From NCBI RefSeq assembly GCF_030445035.2, contig NC_080698.1, forward strand, positions 24,707,294 through 24,771,293: DNA of 64,000 nt. Reading direction: 5' to 3'. The DNA comes from Dasypus novemcinctus. Its lineage: Eukaryota; Chordata; Mammalia; Cingulata; Dasypodidae. Below the pieces are notes generated by a model that saw only the letters and a list, made by a program, of their open reading frames with translations, searched no databases and was not told the origin of the DNA. Below are positions 47,097 through 57,713 of the stretch, in pieces. The position numbers and the translations under genes are program-made. Each line of letters opens with the position of its first letter. The first letter of the stretch is position 1.

Positions 47097-47971
47097 AGTA
47101 AATGGAGGGAAGTGGACTTGGTCCTATGGATAGGGCATCTGCCTATAACATGGGAGGTCCATGGTTCAAACCCCAGGCCTCCTTGACCCATGTGGAGCTG
47201 GCCCATGTGCAGCGCTGATGCACACAAGGAGTGCCCTGCCACGCAGGGGTGTCCCCACATAGGGAAGCCCCATGCACAAGGAGTGCACTCCATAAGGAGA
47301 GTCGACCAGCACGAAAGAAAGTGCAGCCTGCCCAAGAATGGCACCGCACACGAAGAGCTGACACAACAAGATGATGCAGCAAAAAGAAACACAGGGAAGC
47401 ACACTTGGCCCAGTGGTTAGGGTGTCTGTCTAGCACGTGGGAGGTCTGCGGTTCAAACCCCAGACCTCCTTAACCTGTGTGGAGCTGGCCCACGCGCAAT
47501 GCTGATGCGCGCAAGGAGTGCCGTGCCACGCAGGGGTGTCCCCACGCAAGGGAGCCCCACGCGCAAGGAGTGCGCCCCGTAAGGAGAGCCACCCAGCACG
47601 AAAGAAAGTTCAGCCTGCCCAGGAATGGCGCTGCACACACAGAGAGCTGACATAACAAAATGACGCAACAAAAAGAAACAGATTCCCATGCCACTGACAA
47701 CAACAGAAGCGGACAAAGAACACGCAGCAAATAGACACAAAGAACGGACAACTGGGGCGGAGGGGAGAGGGAGAGAGAAATAAATAAATAAATAAATCTT
47801 TAAAAAAAAAACAGAAAAAAGAAACACAGATTCCCAGTGCTGCAGATAAGGATAGAAGGGGTCACAGAAGAACACACAGTGAATGAACACAGAGAGCAGA
47901 CAACTGGAGGTGGGGGGGGGGAAGGGGAGAGAAATAAAAAATAAATCTTTAAAAAAAAAAAGTAAATGGAG
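47097..47971 (+). repeat. DAS SINE (outer), split by a second DAS SINE
   Basis: The outer element starts 'ggaagtggacttggtcctat' and is interrupted at 47394. It resumes at 47830 with 'attcccagtgctgcagataa' and ends in 'aaataaaaaataaatcttta' plus an A-run. The 11-bp duplication 'agtaaatggag' flanks the whole at 47097-47107 and 47961-47971. Confidence 0.93.
47381..47829 (+). repeat. DAS SINE (inner, long form) nested in a DAS SINE
   Basis: The inner body is 47395-47815. 'aaaaagaaacacag' is present before it (47381-47394) and after it (47816-47829), an exact 14-bp target duplication inside the outer SINE. Head 'ttggcccagtggttagggtg' and B-box 'gcggttcaaaccccagac' are intact, and the tail is (AAAT)n with an A-run. 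Confidence 0.95.
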
Positions 47972-48095
47972 AGGTCATGGGTAAGTCCTAGTTTGTCTGG
48001 GCAAATGAGAGAAGTGTGTTGTCATTTACTAAGTTGGGACAAATGGAAAAGAAGTGGATTGGTTGGAAAATTAAGGCCTTATGCTTCCCCCTCCT

Positions 48096-48485
48096 TCAAC
48101 TATTTTTTTTTTTAAAGATTTATTTATTTATTTAATTTCCCCCCCTCCCCTGGTTGTCTGTTCTTGGTGTCTATTTGCTGCGTCTTGTTGCTTTGTCCGC
48201 TTCTGTTGTCGTCAGCGGCACAGGAAGCGTGGGTGGCACCATTCCTGGGCAGGCTGCTCTTTCTTTTCACGCTGGGCGGCTTTTCCTCGGGCGCACTCCT
48301 TGCGCGTGGGGCTCCCCCACGCGGGGGACACCCTTGCGTGGCACGGCACTCCTTGCGCGCATCAGCACTGCGCATGGCCAGCTCCACACGGGTCAAGGAG
48401 GCCCGGGGTTTGAACCGCGGACCTCCCATATGGTAGACGGACGCCCTAACCACTGGGCCAAAGTCCGTTTCCCTCAACTATTTTT
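48096..48485 (-). repeat. DAS SINE (short form), full length, with 12-bp target-site duplication
   Basis: Minus-strand copy from a T-run and (ATTT)n tail complement to the head complement 'gggccaaagtccgtttccc'. 'tcaactattttt' flanks it at 48096-48107 and 48474-48485. The B-box complement 'gtttgaaccgcgg' is intact. Short-form junction as in the 17.4 and 35.6 kb copies. Confidence 0.94.
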
Positions 48486-48514
48486 CATGTCACATGGTTT
48501 CCACCTAGTCTCAG

Positions 48515-48592
48515 AGCAAAGATTTGGAACGTGGGCTCTGAAATCAGTGAGCGTGTTTTCAAATTATGGCCCTGCCATTTACTCTCTATGTC
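48515..48592 (-). repeat. MIR SINE, part before the ERVL LTR
   Basis: 'tttggaacgtgggctctgaa', 'atcagtgagcgtgttttcaa' and 'atggccctgccatttactct' are minus-strand MIR text. It continues at 49220. Confidence 0.7.
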
Positions 48593-49219
48593 TGTATTAG
48601 TCAGCCAAAGGGATACTGATGCAAAATACCAGACACGGATTGGTTTCTATAAAGAGTATTTTTTTGGGGTTGGACCTTAACAGATACCAGGCTATAAAGC
48701 ATAAATTACATCCCTTGCCAAAGTCTGTTTCCACATATTGGGGCAAGATGGCTGCTGACATTTGCCAGAGTTCAGGCTTCCTGGGTTCCAATCTGCCAAG
48801 GCCTTGCTTCTCTCTGGGCTCAGGTCCTCTGTTTTCTCCCCAAAGTCAGCTGTAGACTATGAGGCCAATAGCTCTGTTTCTCTCTCTGGGGTTTCTGCCA
48901 TGTCTAAGGAGTTGTCTTTATTCTTCTGCATTCTTCTCCTGGCTCAGGTCCCTTCTTCCCAGGGCTTGCTTCTCTTTCCTCTGTATGCTTATTTCCCAGG
49001 GCACCAACTCAAGATGCCAGCATCAAACTCCAAGTCAAAACTCCAACATCAAAATCTTCAACTGTCTTCTTTCATCAGGATACCAAGGGGAGACTCAACA
49101 CTCTACTGATGTGGCCCAATCAAAGCCCTAATCATAATTTAATCATGCCAAGGTACAACTGTTTACAAACATAATCCAATATCTATTTTTGGAGTTCATA
49201 ACTATATCAAACTGCTACA
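48593..49219 (-). repeat. Xenarthran-type ERVL-like solo LTR
   Basis: Bounded by 'tgtattagtcagccaaaggg' and 'atatcaaactgctaca', so TG...CA ends over 627 bp. The putative 5-bp target sites are 'atgtc' (48588-48592) and 'gtgtc' (49220-49224), one mismatch. Internal text includes 'gcaagatggctgctgacatt' and 'caagatgccagcatcaaact'. It splits a MIR. ORFs of up to 115 codons in it are by-products. Strand assumed from LTR resemblance. Confidence 0.75.
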
Positions 49220-49375
49220 GTGTCCTTGGATAAGTTTTGAACATCTCTGTAACTCATTTCCTCATCTATAAAATGGGGATAATAATAGGAATTTGATTCA
49301 TAGACTTATATGGATTTAATGAAATACTTTACAGAAGGCATTTAAGTCATTGGGCACATTGAAATGTTCTCAATA
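49220..49375 (-). repeat. MIR SINE, continuation after the LTR
   Basis: 'tccttggataagttttgaac', 'actcatttcctcatctataa', 'aatggggataataataggaa' and 'ttaagtcattgggcaca' complete the MIR interrupted at 48592. Confidence 0.8.
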
Positions 49376-49489
49376 GATTTTGATCCTTAGTATTATTACA
49401 TTATTATTACTTACAAAATGAAATGTATAATGAATATCTGATTTACTCTCCTATGAATAGACTCAGTTAGTCTAAGTCCTTCTTAAATT

Positions 49490-49905
49490 ATTGAACCCAT
49501 GACAGACCAGACCATACACTGGGCAAAGACAAGCACTTCCACTTTTGCAGTGAGTATACCATTCACATCTCCTGGCCTTATCTATTCCTTCTTGTTGGAA
49601 CATTCTTTTCACCCCACTTGCCTCTCTCATCTCAACTTAAATGGTACTTCCTCTGGGAAGTTCATCCTAAACACCCACAGCCCCACACTCTAGGTGAGGA
49701 ACCTCTGCTCTGATGAGCCTATGATACTCTGATCTTCTTTGTAGCATTATCACAAACATAATTAAATACATATCTGTATAATAATTTAATATCCTTCTTC
49801 CCAAACTAGACTCTAATCTTCATGAGACCTGCTCCAGTGCCTGATCCAGGGTTTGGCACACACCTAAGGCTCAGTCAATGCTGGTGGGATGAAGAATAGT
49901 GCTTA
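49490..49905 (+). repeat. L2 LINE 3' region
   Basis: 'tcttgttggaacattctttt', 'cttaaatggtacttcctctg', 'agactctaatcttcatgaga' and 'ctaaggctcagtcaatgctg' follow the L2 3' end. Confidence 0.7.
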
Positions 49906-50044
49906 AAGTATGGTCTGAAGTCTATTCTGAAGGGTCCTCTCCCTCCCAAACATACATGAACTTCTTCTCTCAGTTGTCATGTCCTGTCCATTCTCCTAGT
50001 GAAGAATTGAGGCCTCTGGCCCCCGGGCACACAGAATGCTATCT

Positions 50045-50465
50045 GTGGGAGGCAAAATAAGGCCCCCCAAAGATGTCTATGAACTAATCCTTAGGATCTG
50101 TGAATATGCGAGGTTACATGGAATTGGGGAATGGAGGTTGCTAATCAGCTGACTTTGAGGTGAGAAGATTATCCTGGCTTATCCAGATCAGCCCAATGTA
50201 ATCACAAGGGTCCTCATGAGTGGAAGGCAGAGCTAGAAGAGAGAGAACCAGAGAGAGGACTGCAAGCCTGAGGAAGACTCTGCCCAACATTGCTGGTTTT
50301 GAAGATGGAGGAAGGGGCCATAACTCAGGGAATGAGGCAGCCTATAGAAACTGGAAAAGGCAAGAAAATAGATTCTCCCCCCAGGGGCTCCAGAAGGAAT
50401 ACAGCCAGGCCGACAGGTTGTTTTTAGCCTCTTTGGAGCTATCCTTTTCCAGAAGAGCATTCTGA
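50045..50465 (+). repeat. MLT1-like LTR, diverged
   Basis: 'tgtgggaggcaaaataaggc', 'gaactaatccttaggatctg', 'gagaagattatcctggctta' and 'caatgtaatcacaagggtcc' resemble an older MLT1 subfamily. The 3' end is not typical. The ORF on each strand across it is a by-product. Confidence 0.6.
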
Positions 50466-50479
50466 AATCCCACCCTCAG

Positions 50480-50570
50480 TCCAATTTAAACACTCCTAAA
50501 TTCTACCTATTCTACAAGTTCTATTCAAATACCACCTCATCCATGAGACAAAGCCTGAGGTCCTTCAGCT
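50480..50570 (+). repeat. L2 LINE fragment
   Basis: 'ctacaagttctattcaaata' and 'ccacctcatccatgagacaa' are the L2 block usually found about 300 bp from the 3' end. Confidence 0.5.
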
Positions 50571-50579
50571 ATCTGATGT

Positions 50580-52395
50580 GGCAGCAGGTCAGTGGTGGAA
50601 CAATGGCTACAGCTCCAAAGAGCTGCTCATCCATACCTAGGTACCTCATTTGGCCATGGCATGTGGATCAGAAGGCCTGGTTTAAATCCCACAAGAATGG
50701 CTTTACCTTCTAAAAACACACATCTTTCTCTTCCTCTGTTTTTGTATTGGGAAAAGGGAGACGTTTGTTTCACTTCATTTCGCCAATTTCATTCTTTCTA
50801 CTCTGCCCACTGAAATGGACCTTACCAAGTTTCCTGACATTTACTTTTTACCCCTGTCCTCAGGCTCTTTGTTGGGTAGCTGGGCAGAGCATCCAACAAG
50901 ACTGTGTATGCCGAAGGTCATGATAATGCCAAGGGCATTGTGACAGTGATAAATGAATTTAAACTCAAAAGAAAAGAAGACAGAAAACAAACCACATTTT
51001 CCAGTGTGATTTATAGAAAGTCACTTATGATAAGACATTTCAGGGCAAACTGACCACATTGTAGGTGTGTTTCTCTCATAGCAATTCAACCACCAAGGAA
51101 GGAAAGATAGATTTTACACAGGAGGCCCCCAGACACATGCCAACTATTCCTTCTGGTATTAAATCAAGTAACAGGAAACTCCTCCAAAACTAGAAAGGAA
51201 AATAATAACTTTACAGCTTTTTGCCCTTACTGAGAGACTACAGAACATACATCCTTAAAGTTGTAGTTTGAGCACTTTATTGATTTAAAGGATTTTTCAA
51301 AGGTAATTTTGACTTTACATAATTTTGCCTTATGTTGCTTTTATTATTTTTTGTCTTTCTTATTTTTTTTCCTTCTTTGTTTATGTTGCTTTAAACACTA
51401 ACTCCCAAACAAGATGGGACGCTATTGTTAATTCCTTTAGCCCTTAGGGCCTTGAGAATCATTCATATTGCATGAGTTTCTTAAAAGGCTCTCTGATTCT
51501 GATTGAAAGTGGCCGCTCTAAATCCTAGTATTCATGTTTGCTTTTAAACAACTCACACCTTGAGTTAATGTGCCGGAGCCTTCCCCGGTCTCACTTCAGC
51601 TGCTTGCAGCATCATGCCCTTAGCACCGAGGAGCTTAGGGTCAGATGGGCTTTGTGGTTTAATTATTAAAAAGCAATTATACAACCGAGAAAGTGAAATT
51701 GAAAATGAATCCAGCAGCCTATGGTGGAGTGAGTTGGAGAGGAGTCTTGGGGCCTGTAAGGACAGAAAGCCACATACACAACAAAGCGATTAAACTAGGG
51801 TTTACATAACCAGATGAGAAGTAACACAAGGGGCTTTAGGAAATAACAACTGTCTTTATCATTTCCACCTTCTTATCAAAAAACATTTTCTTATTCTAAA
51901 CCGTTGCCTGGCTTTTAGGGGTATGATATGACCCTAGAAAGAAGGAGACCTCAGCTCCTGACTTCATCTTTCAGTTCAGCAAATGGACTGTGGCAAGTCA
52001 CTTCTCTTTCTCGCCTTGTTTTTCTATCTGAAAAGACAAGAGAGTTTTCCCAAAGTGTGCTCCATGGAACACTTGACCTGAAAAGAGCCCTGTATGTAAA
52101 AAGATTCTGCAGTCAAATAAGTTTAGACTTGCAAGTTCACCTTTCCATATTCTCTTCTTGGAAACTCACAATGCACATGAGTGTATTAAAGGCTCTTAGA
52201 AAACTCACAGTAAAGAAACCTTGCTTAAACTATTTCCCAAACATTTTTGAGCATGATACTTTTTTTTTTTTCCTGGTGAAACATCTATTAACATATGTTC
52301 TGGGGTTCACACTTTGAGAAACCTGTACTAGTTTGTGTAAGCTTTGTGAAGGTAAAGACCATGTCGATTTGTAGACTACTATACTCGGTATAGAG
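50580..52395. other. Gene-free stretch with a candidate conserved non-coding element
   Basis: No exon, RNA gene or confident repeat. The 51480-51780 part retains CpGs and contains the homeodomain-like 'tttaattattaaaaagcaat'; it is a candidate regulatory element. The 129-codon ORF at 51928 shows no domain. Confidence 0.35.
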
Positions 52396-52399
52396 TAAA

Positions 52400-52722
52400 T
52401 GAGGATTTGGCAAAATATGGCCTGTGTGCCAAACCTGACCCACAAGGTAAGGATGGTGTTTACATTTTTGAACGGTTAAAAAAAATTGAAAAGAAGAATA
52501 AAATTTCAGGACCTGTGGAATGTATATGAAATTAAAATTTCAGTGTCTATAAATAATCTTTTCGGAACTTAGCCATACCCATTTATTAACATACCATCTA
52601 CAGCTGTTTTTGAACCACAACAGTAGAGTTAAGTATTAGTGACAAAGACCATAATGTCCCCAAAGCCTAAAATATTTACTGCCTGGTCCTTTATAGAAAA
52701 AGTTTGCCAATCCCTGGAGTAG
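52400..52722 (-). mobile_element. hAT-Charlie non-autonomous element (MER5/MER3 type)
   Basis: The right end 'ggtcctttatagaaaaagtt' + 'tgccaatccctgg' is the complement of the left end of the 13998 element. The left part 'tttggcaaaatatggcctgt' gives the other end. The internal 'gaaattaaaatttcagtgtc' block is also typical. Confidence 0.8.
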
Positions 52723-53037
52723 ACTCTCAATTAAATTATGCAAGTAAATGAATGAAAGTCTTCATAATTCACTGCTCTTACCACTCACCATACCAAGCTG
52801 ACTCAATGAGGCCATCCTTTATTAAATTGGTCTTAATTATCTTCTATTTTATGGTCTCAACTGTAGCTCAGCCAAGCAACAATCTGAACTCAGCAACTGC
52901 TTAAATTTCAGGTTTTCTATCCTCACCATAAAATTTCCCTAGTTGGCTTCATAAGAGTCTTTCCCAAATTACATATATTGAGATGACAATGTCAAGTGAA
53001 CAAAGGAGAAAGAGATAGGAAAAAAGGAAAAGGAATT

Positions 53038-53482
53038 AAAATTTGGATGTTTAGGCAGCGGACTTGGCCCAGTGGTTAGGACATCCGCCTACCACATGGG
53101 AGGTCTGCGGTTCAAACCCCGGGCCTCCTTGACCCGTGTGGAGCTGGCCCATACGCAGTGCTGATGCGCACAAGGAGTGCTGTGCCACGCAGGGGTGTCC
53201 CCCGCGTAGGGGAGCCCCACGCACAAGGAGTGTGCCCTGTAAGGAAAGCCGCCCAGGGCGAAAGAAAGTACAGCCTGCCCAGGAATGGCGCTGCACACAT
53301 GTAGAGCTGACACAACAAGATGACGCAACAAAAAGAAACGCAGATTCCCGTGCCGCTGACAACAACAGACGCGGACAAAGAAGACGCAGCAAATAGACAC
53401 AGAGAACAGACAGCCAGGGTGGGGTGGGGAGGGGAGAGAAATAAATAAATAAGTAAATCTTAAAAAAAAATTTGGATGTTTA
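53038..53482 (+). repeat. DAS SINE (long form) with 16-bp target-site duplication
   Basis: Body 53054-53466 with 'ttggcccagtggttaggaca' and 'ctgcggttcaaaccccgg' as A- and B-box regions, the complete long-form internal block, and (AAAT)n plus A tail. 'aaaatttggatgttta' is duplicated at 53038-53053 and 53467-53482. Low divergence suggests recent activity. Confidence 0.95.
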
Positions 53483-53574
53483 CAAAAGCATCACGCACTA
53501 TTTTTTAATGCGGAAAGGAAAGGATTACATGGTTTCTTTGTCCACTCAGAAAAGACCTGGAACATGGATTCTCA

Positions 53575-53755
53575 ATACTCTGTGGCAAACCAAAGTAGCA
53601 GCACTGGGCACTGGAGTCAGAAAGAGGATGGCTTGAGTCCTGGCCCTCCCACTTTTCAGGGGAACATTAGGCAACAAAATTACTTCACCTGGAAAAGGGA
53701 CCAAACTGTCATGGTGAGAATTAAATAAGATTATCTGTTTTTATTTAGTTACAAG
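53575..53755 (-). repeat. MIR SINE
   Basis: 'gatggcttgagtcctggccc' and 'ggtgagaattaaataagatt' are minus-strand MIR blocks, moderately diverged. Confidence 0.6.
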
Positions 53756-53756
53756 T

Positions 53757-53920
53757 ATTATCTCTTTTAAATCTCTCCATATCCCTGAAGAAGAAACTAC
53801 TCTTGTCATTCTTGTTTTTTAGATGGGAAGACTGAGACAGAGAGGTCAAGTGGCAGAGCTCAGATTCAAACCTAGGTAGCCTGGCTCCAGCAAATGTGCT
53901 CATAACCACTGTACATTGTG
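53757..53920 (+). repeat. MIR SINE
   Basis: 'gatgggaagactgagacaga', 'gcagagctcagattcaaacc' and 'taggtagcctggctccagca' are plus-strand MIR text, back to back with the minus-strand MIR at 53575. Confidence 0.8.
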
Positions 53921-54061
53921 AAGTATCAGGAAAGGCCCTGACCATACGAACTAGCACATGTTAAATACATGATACATGTCCATTTTTACATATCTCTTAA
54001 CATTTAAAGAAATATTTTTAAAACACATGTTATTAGACTATTATTCCCCAATAATGTGTGT

Positions 54062-54250
54062 GAAGATCAAGACCACTTGAGTCAGACCAAACTTGATTGA
54101 AATTCTCAGTCCACCATTTACTATCAGGACTCAGTGAACAGTTATATGAAGGTTAGGCATATTACTTAATCCCCAAATTGCCCTATCCTCTGTAAAATGA
54201 AGATAGAGGTGGCTATATTACAGGGTTGTTTAAAGATTGAGAAATGCCTA
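54062..54250 (-). repeat. MIR SINE
   Basis: 'ggcatattacttaatcccca', 'aattgccctatcctctgtaa' and 'aatgaagatagaggtggcta' in order, minus strand. Confidence 0.7.
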
Positions 54251-54319
54251 AAGAGCTCCAACAGAGTATCTGGAACATAACAACAAACTATCTCTTATGC
54301 TATAACCTAGAACATCATT

Positions 54320-54500
54320 TTCTAGAACATCCTGCAGTCTTTTCTGCCCAGGAGATTCTGTTCATTCTTCCAGACCCATTTCAAATCCACCTCCTGGGAG
54401 AAGGTTCCTCTTGGCCCTCTTGCTAGAATTTGATCTCCCTTGTATTACGGAGGTAGCTTGAATCTGTCTCCCCCACTACATGGCAAGTCCTGAGGTCAGA
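54320..54500 (+). repeat. L2 LINE fragment
   Basis: 'tccagacccatttcaaatcc' and 'acctcctgggagaaggttcc' give the L2 signature; the neighbouring 'acatggcaagtcctgaggtc' also fits. Confidence 0.55.
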
Positions 54501-54579
54501 GACGACACCTTCACCATGTTGTCTTAAAAAAAGCTGCCTTGAAAATACCACAGATCACCTATCCAGTGTCTCAGGGAAG

Positions 54580-55190
54580 AAGGCCCCACATGATCCTTGC
54601 TCTCTGTTAGTCCCATGTCATGCCAGTCACCAAATCCTGGTTATTCGATCTCCATAAGCATTCATGGATTTCATTCACTTCTCTCCAGTTCTCCTTCTAC
54701 CACCTAGTCCAAGCTACCTGTACTACCAAGAGATAACTGGGACTCTCCACTTCTCTAATGACCCTGCCGCATTCTGCAGCCGGAACAATTTGACTTTGTT
54801 TTTTAATGTTTGGATACCATGTCAATTCATCTGCTCATCCCTCCTAATCAATCCTCAGGATCAAGTCCCCAAGTCCTTACCATGCCCCAGTGGACCTCAC
54901 CTGCCTCTGCCTGCCCTCTACCCTCACCTCTCGGTACTCCAGCCATGCCAGCCTTCTCTTCCTCTAACTTGCCAACTCATATTGGCTGTTCTTTTTGCCT
55001 GAAAGCCCTTCCCTTCCAGCACCTGACCTCACTCTTCACCTGGCTCACTCTTCCTTTTCCTTCAGGGAACCCTAATGACAAGATCAGATGCTCCCCCTGG
55101 GTGCCCTCAGATCATCCTGTCCTTCATAGAACTTTGCACAACTCTTGCTATATAACTGCTTGGCTACGTTGCATTTATTGCCTATCACCC
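54580..55190 (+). repeat. L2 LINE 3' region
   Basis: 'ggtactccagccatgccagc', 'ttgcctgaaagcccttccct' and 'cacctggctcactcttcctt' are L2 blocks. The longest ORF in the window (165 codons, 54810-55307) lies across this and the next element, is proline/serine/leucine-rich without any domain, and is not a gene. Confidence 0.6.
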
Positions 55191-55194
55191 CTCA

Positions 55195-55490
55195 GACCAG
55201 CTCTGTCCACCAGAACTTTAATATGCAGAATTTTAAATGTTCTAGCAGCCACATTGAGAAAAAAAAAAAAGCTGATGAAATTAACTTCAATAAGATATTT
55301 TATTTAACATAATACCCAAAATAAAACCATTTCAACACGTTAATATAAAAATTATTAATGAGGTTTTCACAGTTAGTCTTCACAATCCCATATTTACTGT
55401 ACACTTACACTCTCAGTTCCCACCAACCACATTTCAAGTGCTCAATAACCACAAGTGCCTGGTAGCTACCATATTGGACAGCTGAGTTCT
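55195..55490. mobile_element. hAT-Charlie non-autonomous element
   Basis: The left end 'ctctgtccaccagaacttta' and right end 'ctaccatattggacagctga' are inverted. Internal text includes 'agcagccacattgagaaaaa', 'gatattttatttaacataat' and 'catttcaagtgctcaataac'. Subfamily not fixed. Confidence 0.75.
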
Positions 55491-55595
55491 AGACTGTAAG
55501 CTCCCCGAGGGCACAACAGTGTTGGTGCTGTCTTCAGCACCCAAACTATGCTTAGCACAAAGTTAAGAGCCAAATAAATACTGGGTTAAAAAACA
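55491..55595 (+). repeat. L2 3' end
   Basis: 'tagactgtaagctccccgag' and 'gagccaaataaatactgggt' are the L2 terminal pattern. It seems to continue the L2 cut by the hAT element at 55195. Confidence 0.65.
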
Positions 55596-55974
55596 AACAA
55601 GCAAACAAAAAAAACAGGTTGGTCCAGAGGAAGAAATGAAAGACCAGAGAGAGGAAATAATTTGCTCAAGATCACACGACTAATTAGTGGTAAACCCCTG
55701 CTAGTCCCCAATCACCAACTTGGAAGCCCAGCCGTGTAGCACCCAGTGTCTCCAAGGAACTTGTAGGCATCTCTCGAGTCAGTCTACCACTCTGCTGGAT
55801 GCAAAAGCGTTCCCAAAGATTGGCCCAAGGTATCTTTATTAAAAGCCTTCCTTGAAAGATAGGAAAAGTTTGGTTTTATGAGAAAAGTTTTCTTTCCATT
55901 ACCTCGTAAATCCTATAGATTGATTGGTATTATGTAAGCAGTATTAACGTACTGTGGCCTAACCGCTGCAAGAT

Positions 55975-56160
55975 GTTATTTTGAAGCTCTCCACACGGCT
56001 ATTGCATTATCAGCGGAGATTTCCTTCCGGATTCAGTCTTCAATTTCTCCAGCAAAGCTACGAAGTGAGTCAGAGTTAGCACTGTACCCCAGGGGAGAGG
56101 TGGAGGGGGGAGGCGGGGTGTGGGCGCCTGTAGTTGCCTGTGAGTCAGCAAGGAAAGCCA
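55975..56160. promoter_or_regulatory. Candidate regulatory element with two AP-1-type sites
   Basis: Two exact TGAGTCA motifs lie 75 bp apart, at 56066-56072 and 56141-56147. The second is extended to TGAGTCAGCA, the half of a MAF/NF-E2-type site. They flank a G-rich block. No repeat resemblance was seen. Chance occurrence cannot be excluded. Confidence 0.3.
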
Positions 56161-57512
56161 TCAGAATATCTCCTATTCCCAGACTTTATTTACTCCCTTC
56201 CAAAAGGACTTAGGTTCATCATAAGAAAAATCTTTTGTCATTTTGTAAGACTAATGCAAATGTTTTTAACTGACAAAGAAAACTGAATGTGAAAGGATTG
56301 ATCACACACTAAGTTCTGAATTAACTGGCATCCTCAAAGTTCCAAATAAATGTCTAAAAATTTGTCATTTTGTGCAGACTCTGACAGTTCACAGAATCAT
56401 AGCATGTAAGAGTTGGATGGAAACTTGGGCATCCTGTATTTCAAATACCTTGTCTATGTGGGAACTAAGGCTCAAGAAAAGAAAGTAATCTGCGTTCATT
56501 AGCATTAGCATTCTGAAGAAAAACCAAGATTGACTTACAATTCAATTGTGAAGATTAACAATAAAAGTACATAAGCAGTTTCCTTATATGGTCATCTTTC
56601 TGCTCAAGCAATTATATCTTACTTTGATACATTTGAAATACAGGCAGTTATAACAGTGATTTCCTCAGTCCAGTTCTATGTCACATCCTACCAAAATGCA
56701 GAGCAAAAAATTATTGCCTGAATTTTCCAACTCCAACAAATATTAAAAGTAAAAGAGAATATTATTGATAATGACTAGTATGGAAAGGAGGGAGGAGAAA
56801 AATCTACCTACCATGCCTCAGAGGCTTTTTATTGTAAATGAAATGATAGTAATCACCAAAAACAGAAGAAGTTGATGCAAAAAATTTAGGCTCAGCCTAC
56901 ACTTGAAATTGAACAAAGAGAATTGCACAACAATATCACAATATGATCTTTTTGGTTATAAAATGCATATCTCACATATGTATAGGAAAGAGCACCAAAA
57001 GATTACATTTCAAAGTATTAATTATAGTTATCCTTAGGTGGTAAAATTGTGACTGGTTTTTATTTTCTCTACTCTTAGCTGGTCTAGAGTTATGAATTTT
57101 CTTCAAGCGCATATGTATTGTCTATAAAAAGATAACAAGTGAGAAATTTTAAAGTAAATATGTCCGTACACACATACATACACTCACATATGATCCCATA
57201 TGTCCCAACAATTTTTAACTGCCAATGTATTTTGGGAATTTCCCACAAAACCCATTGTTCCTTTAGCTTTTAAGTAGGGAGCTTTGTCTCCCTTCAGGCT
57301 CTAAATAGCCCCAAGGACAGAAAGCCAGCCCTCAGAGCTCGCAAGTGCAGGTGGAATGCCACCTCTCTGGAGTGTGTAAACAGAAACCACCACCCACCTG
57401 CAGCCTTCCCAGGGAAGGAGGTGTGGGAGGCAGAGGCTAGGCCTCAGAGAGAGCACAGCTGTCAGCAGCCTAGTTAGGAATTCAATCCAGCGAACTAGAA
57501 AACTGGGGCATC

Positions 57513-57529
57513 CGTTTGGCTGCCAAACG
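57513..57529. promoter_or_regulatory. Perfect 17-bp palindrome of NFI half-sites
   Basis: 'cgtttggc' + t + 'gccaaacg' is a perfect inverted repeat made of two NFI-type half-sites TTGGC/GCCAA. The spacer is 1 bp rather than the canonical 5 bp, so normal NFI dimer binding is doubtful. It sits in unique GC-richer sequence. Confidence 0.3.
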
Positions 57530-57713
57530 AGATGTTAAACGGGCATCTCAACCTGTCTTCTGTTGGTGATGGTTAATTCCAGGAGCCCCTGTCCCTTCTA
57601 CTGAGAAGAGCTCAGACTCGGGATCTAGGCCCAGAGAGAAGCTGTGCTTCAGAACGTGCCAAGGGTGTAGCACCCCTTACCTGGAGCCTGCCCCCTCAGG
57701 CAGAACCCTTAGA

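Larger units (their letters stand above)
55600..57712. other. Gene-free stretch with unique GC-richer islands
   Basis: Unique-looking sequence at 55720-56160 and 57250-57600 retains CpGs. An L1M-like AT-rich fragment may lie at 56940-57150. No exon with acceptor and donor could be identified. Confidence 0.4.

Noticed and set aside
47097-48485. CRISPR-like repeat array
   Set aside because: The recurring short units ('gcaaggagtg', 'gtgtcccc') are the internal structure of DAS SINEs in a mammalian genome, without regular repeat-spacer spacing.
54810-55307. Longest ORF in the window (165 codons)
   Set aside because: It spans an L2 fragment and the start of a hAT element, is compositionally biased and has no domain or splice context.
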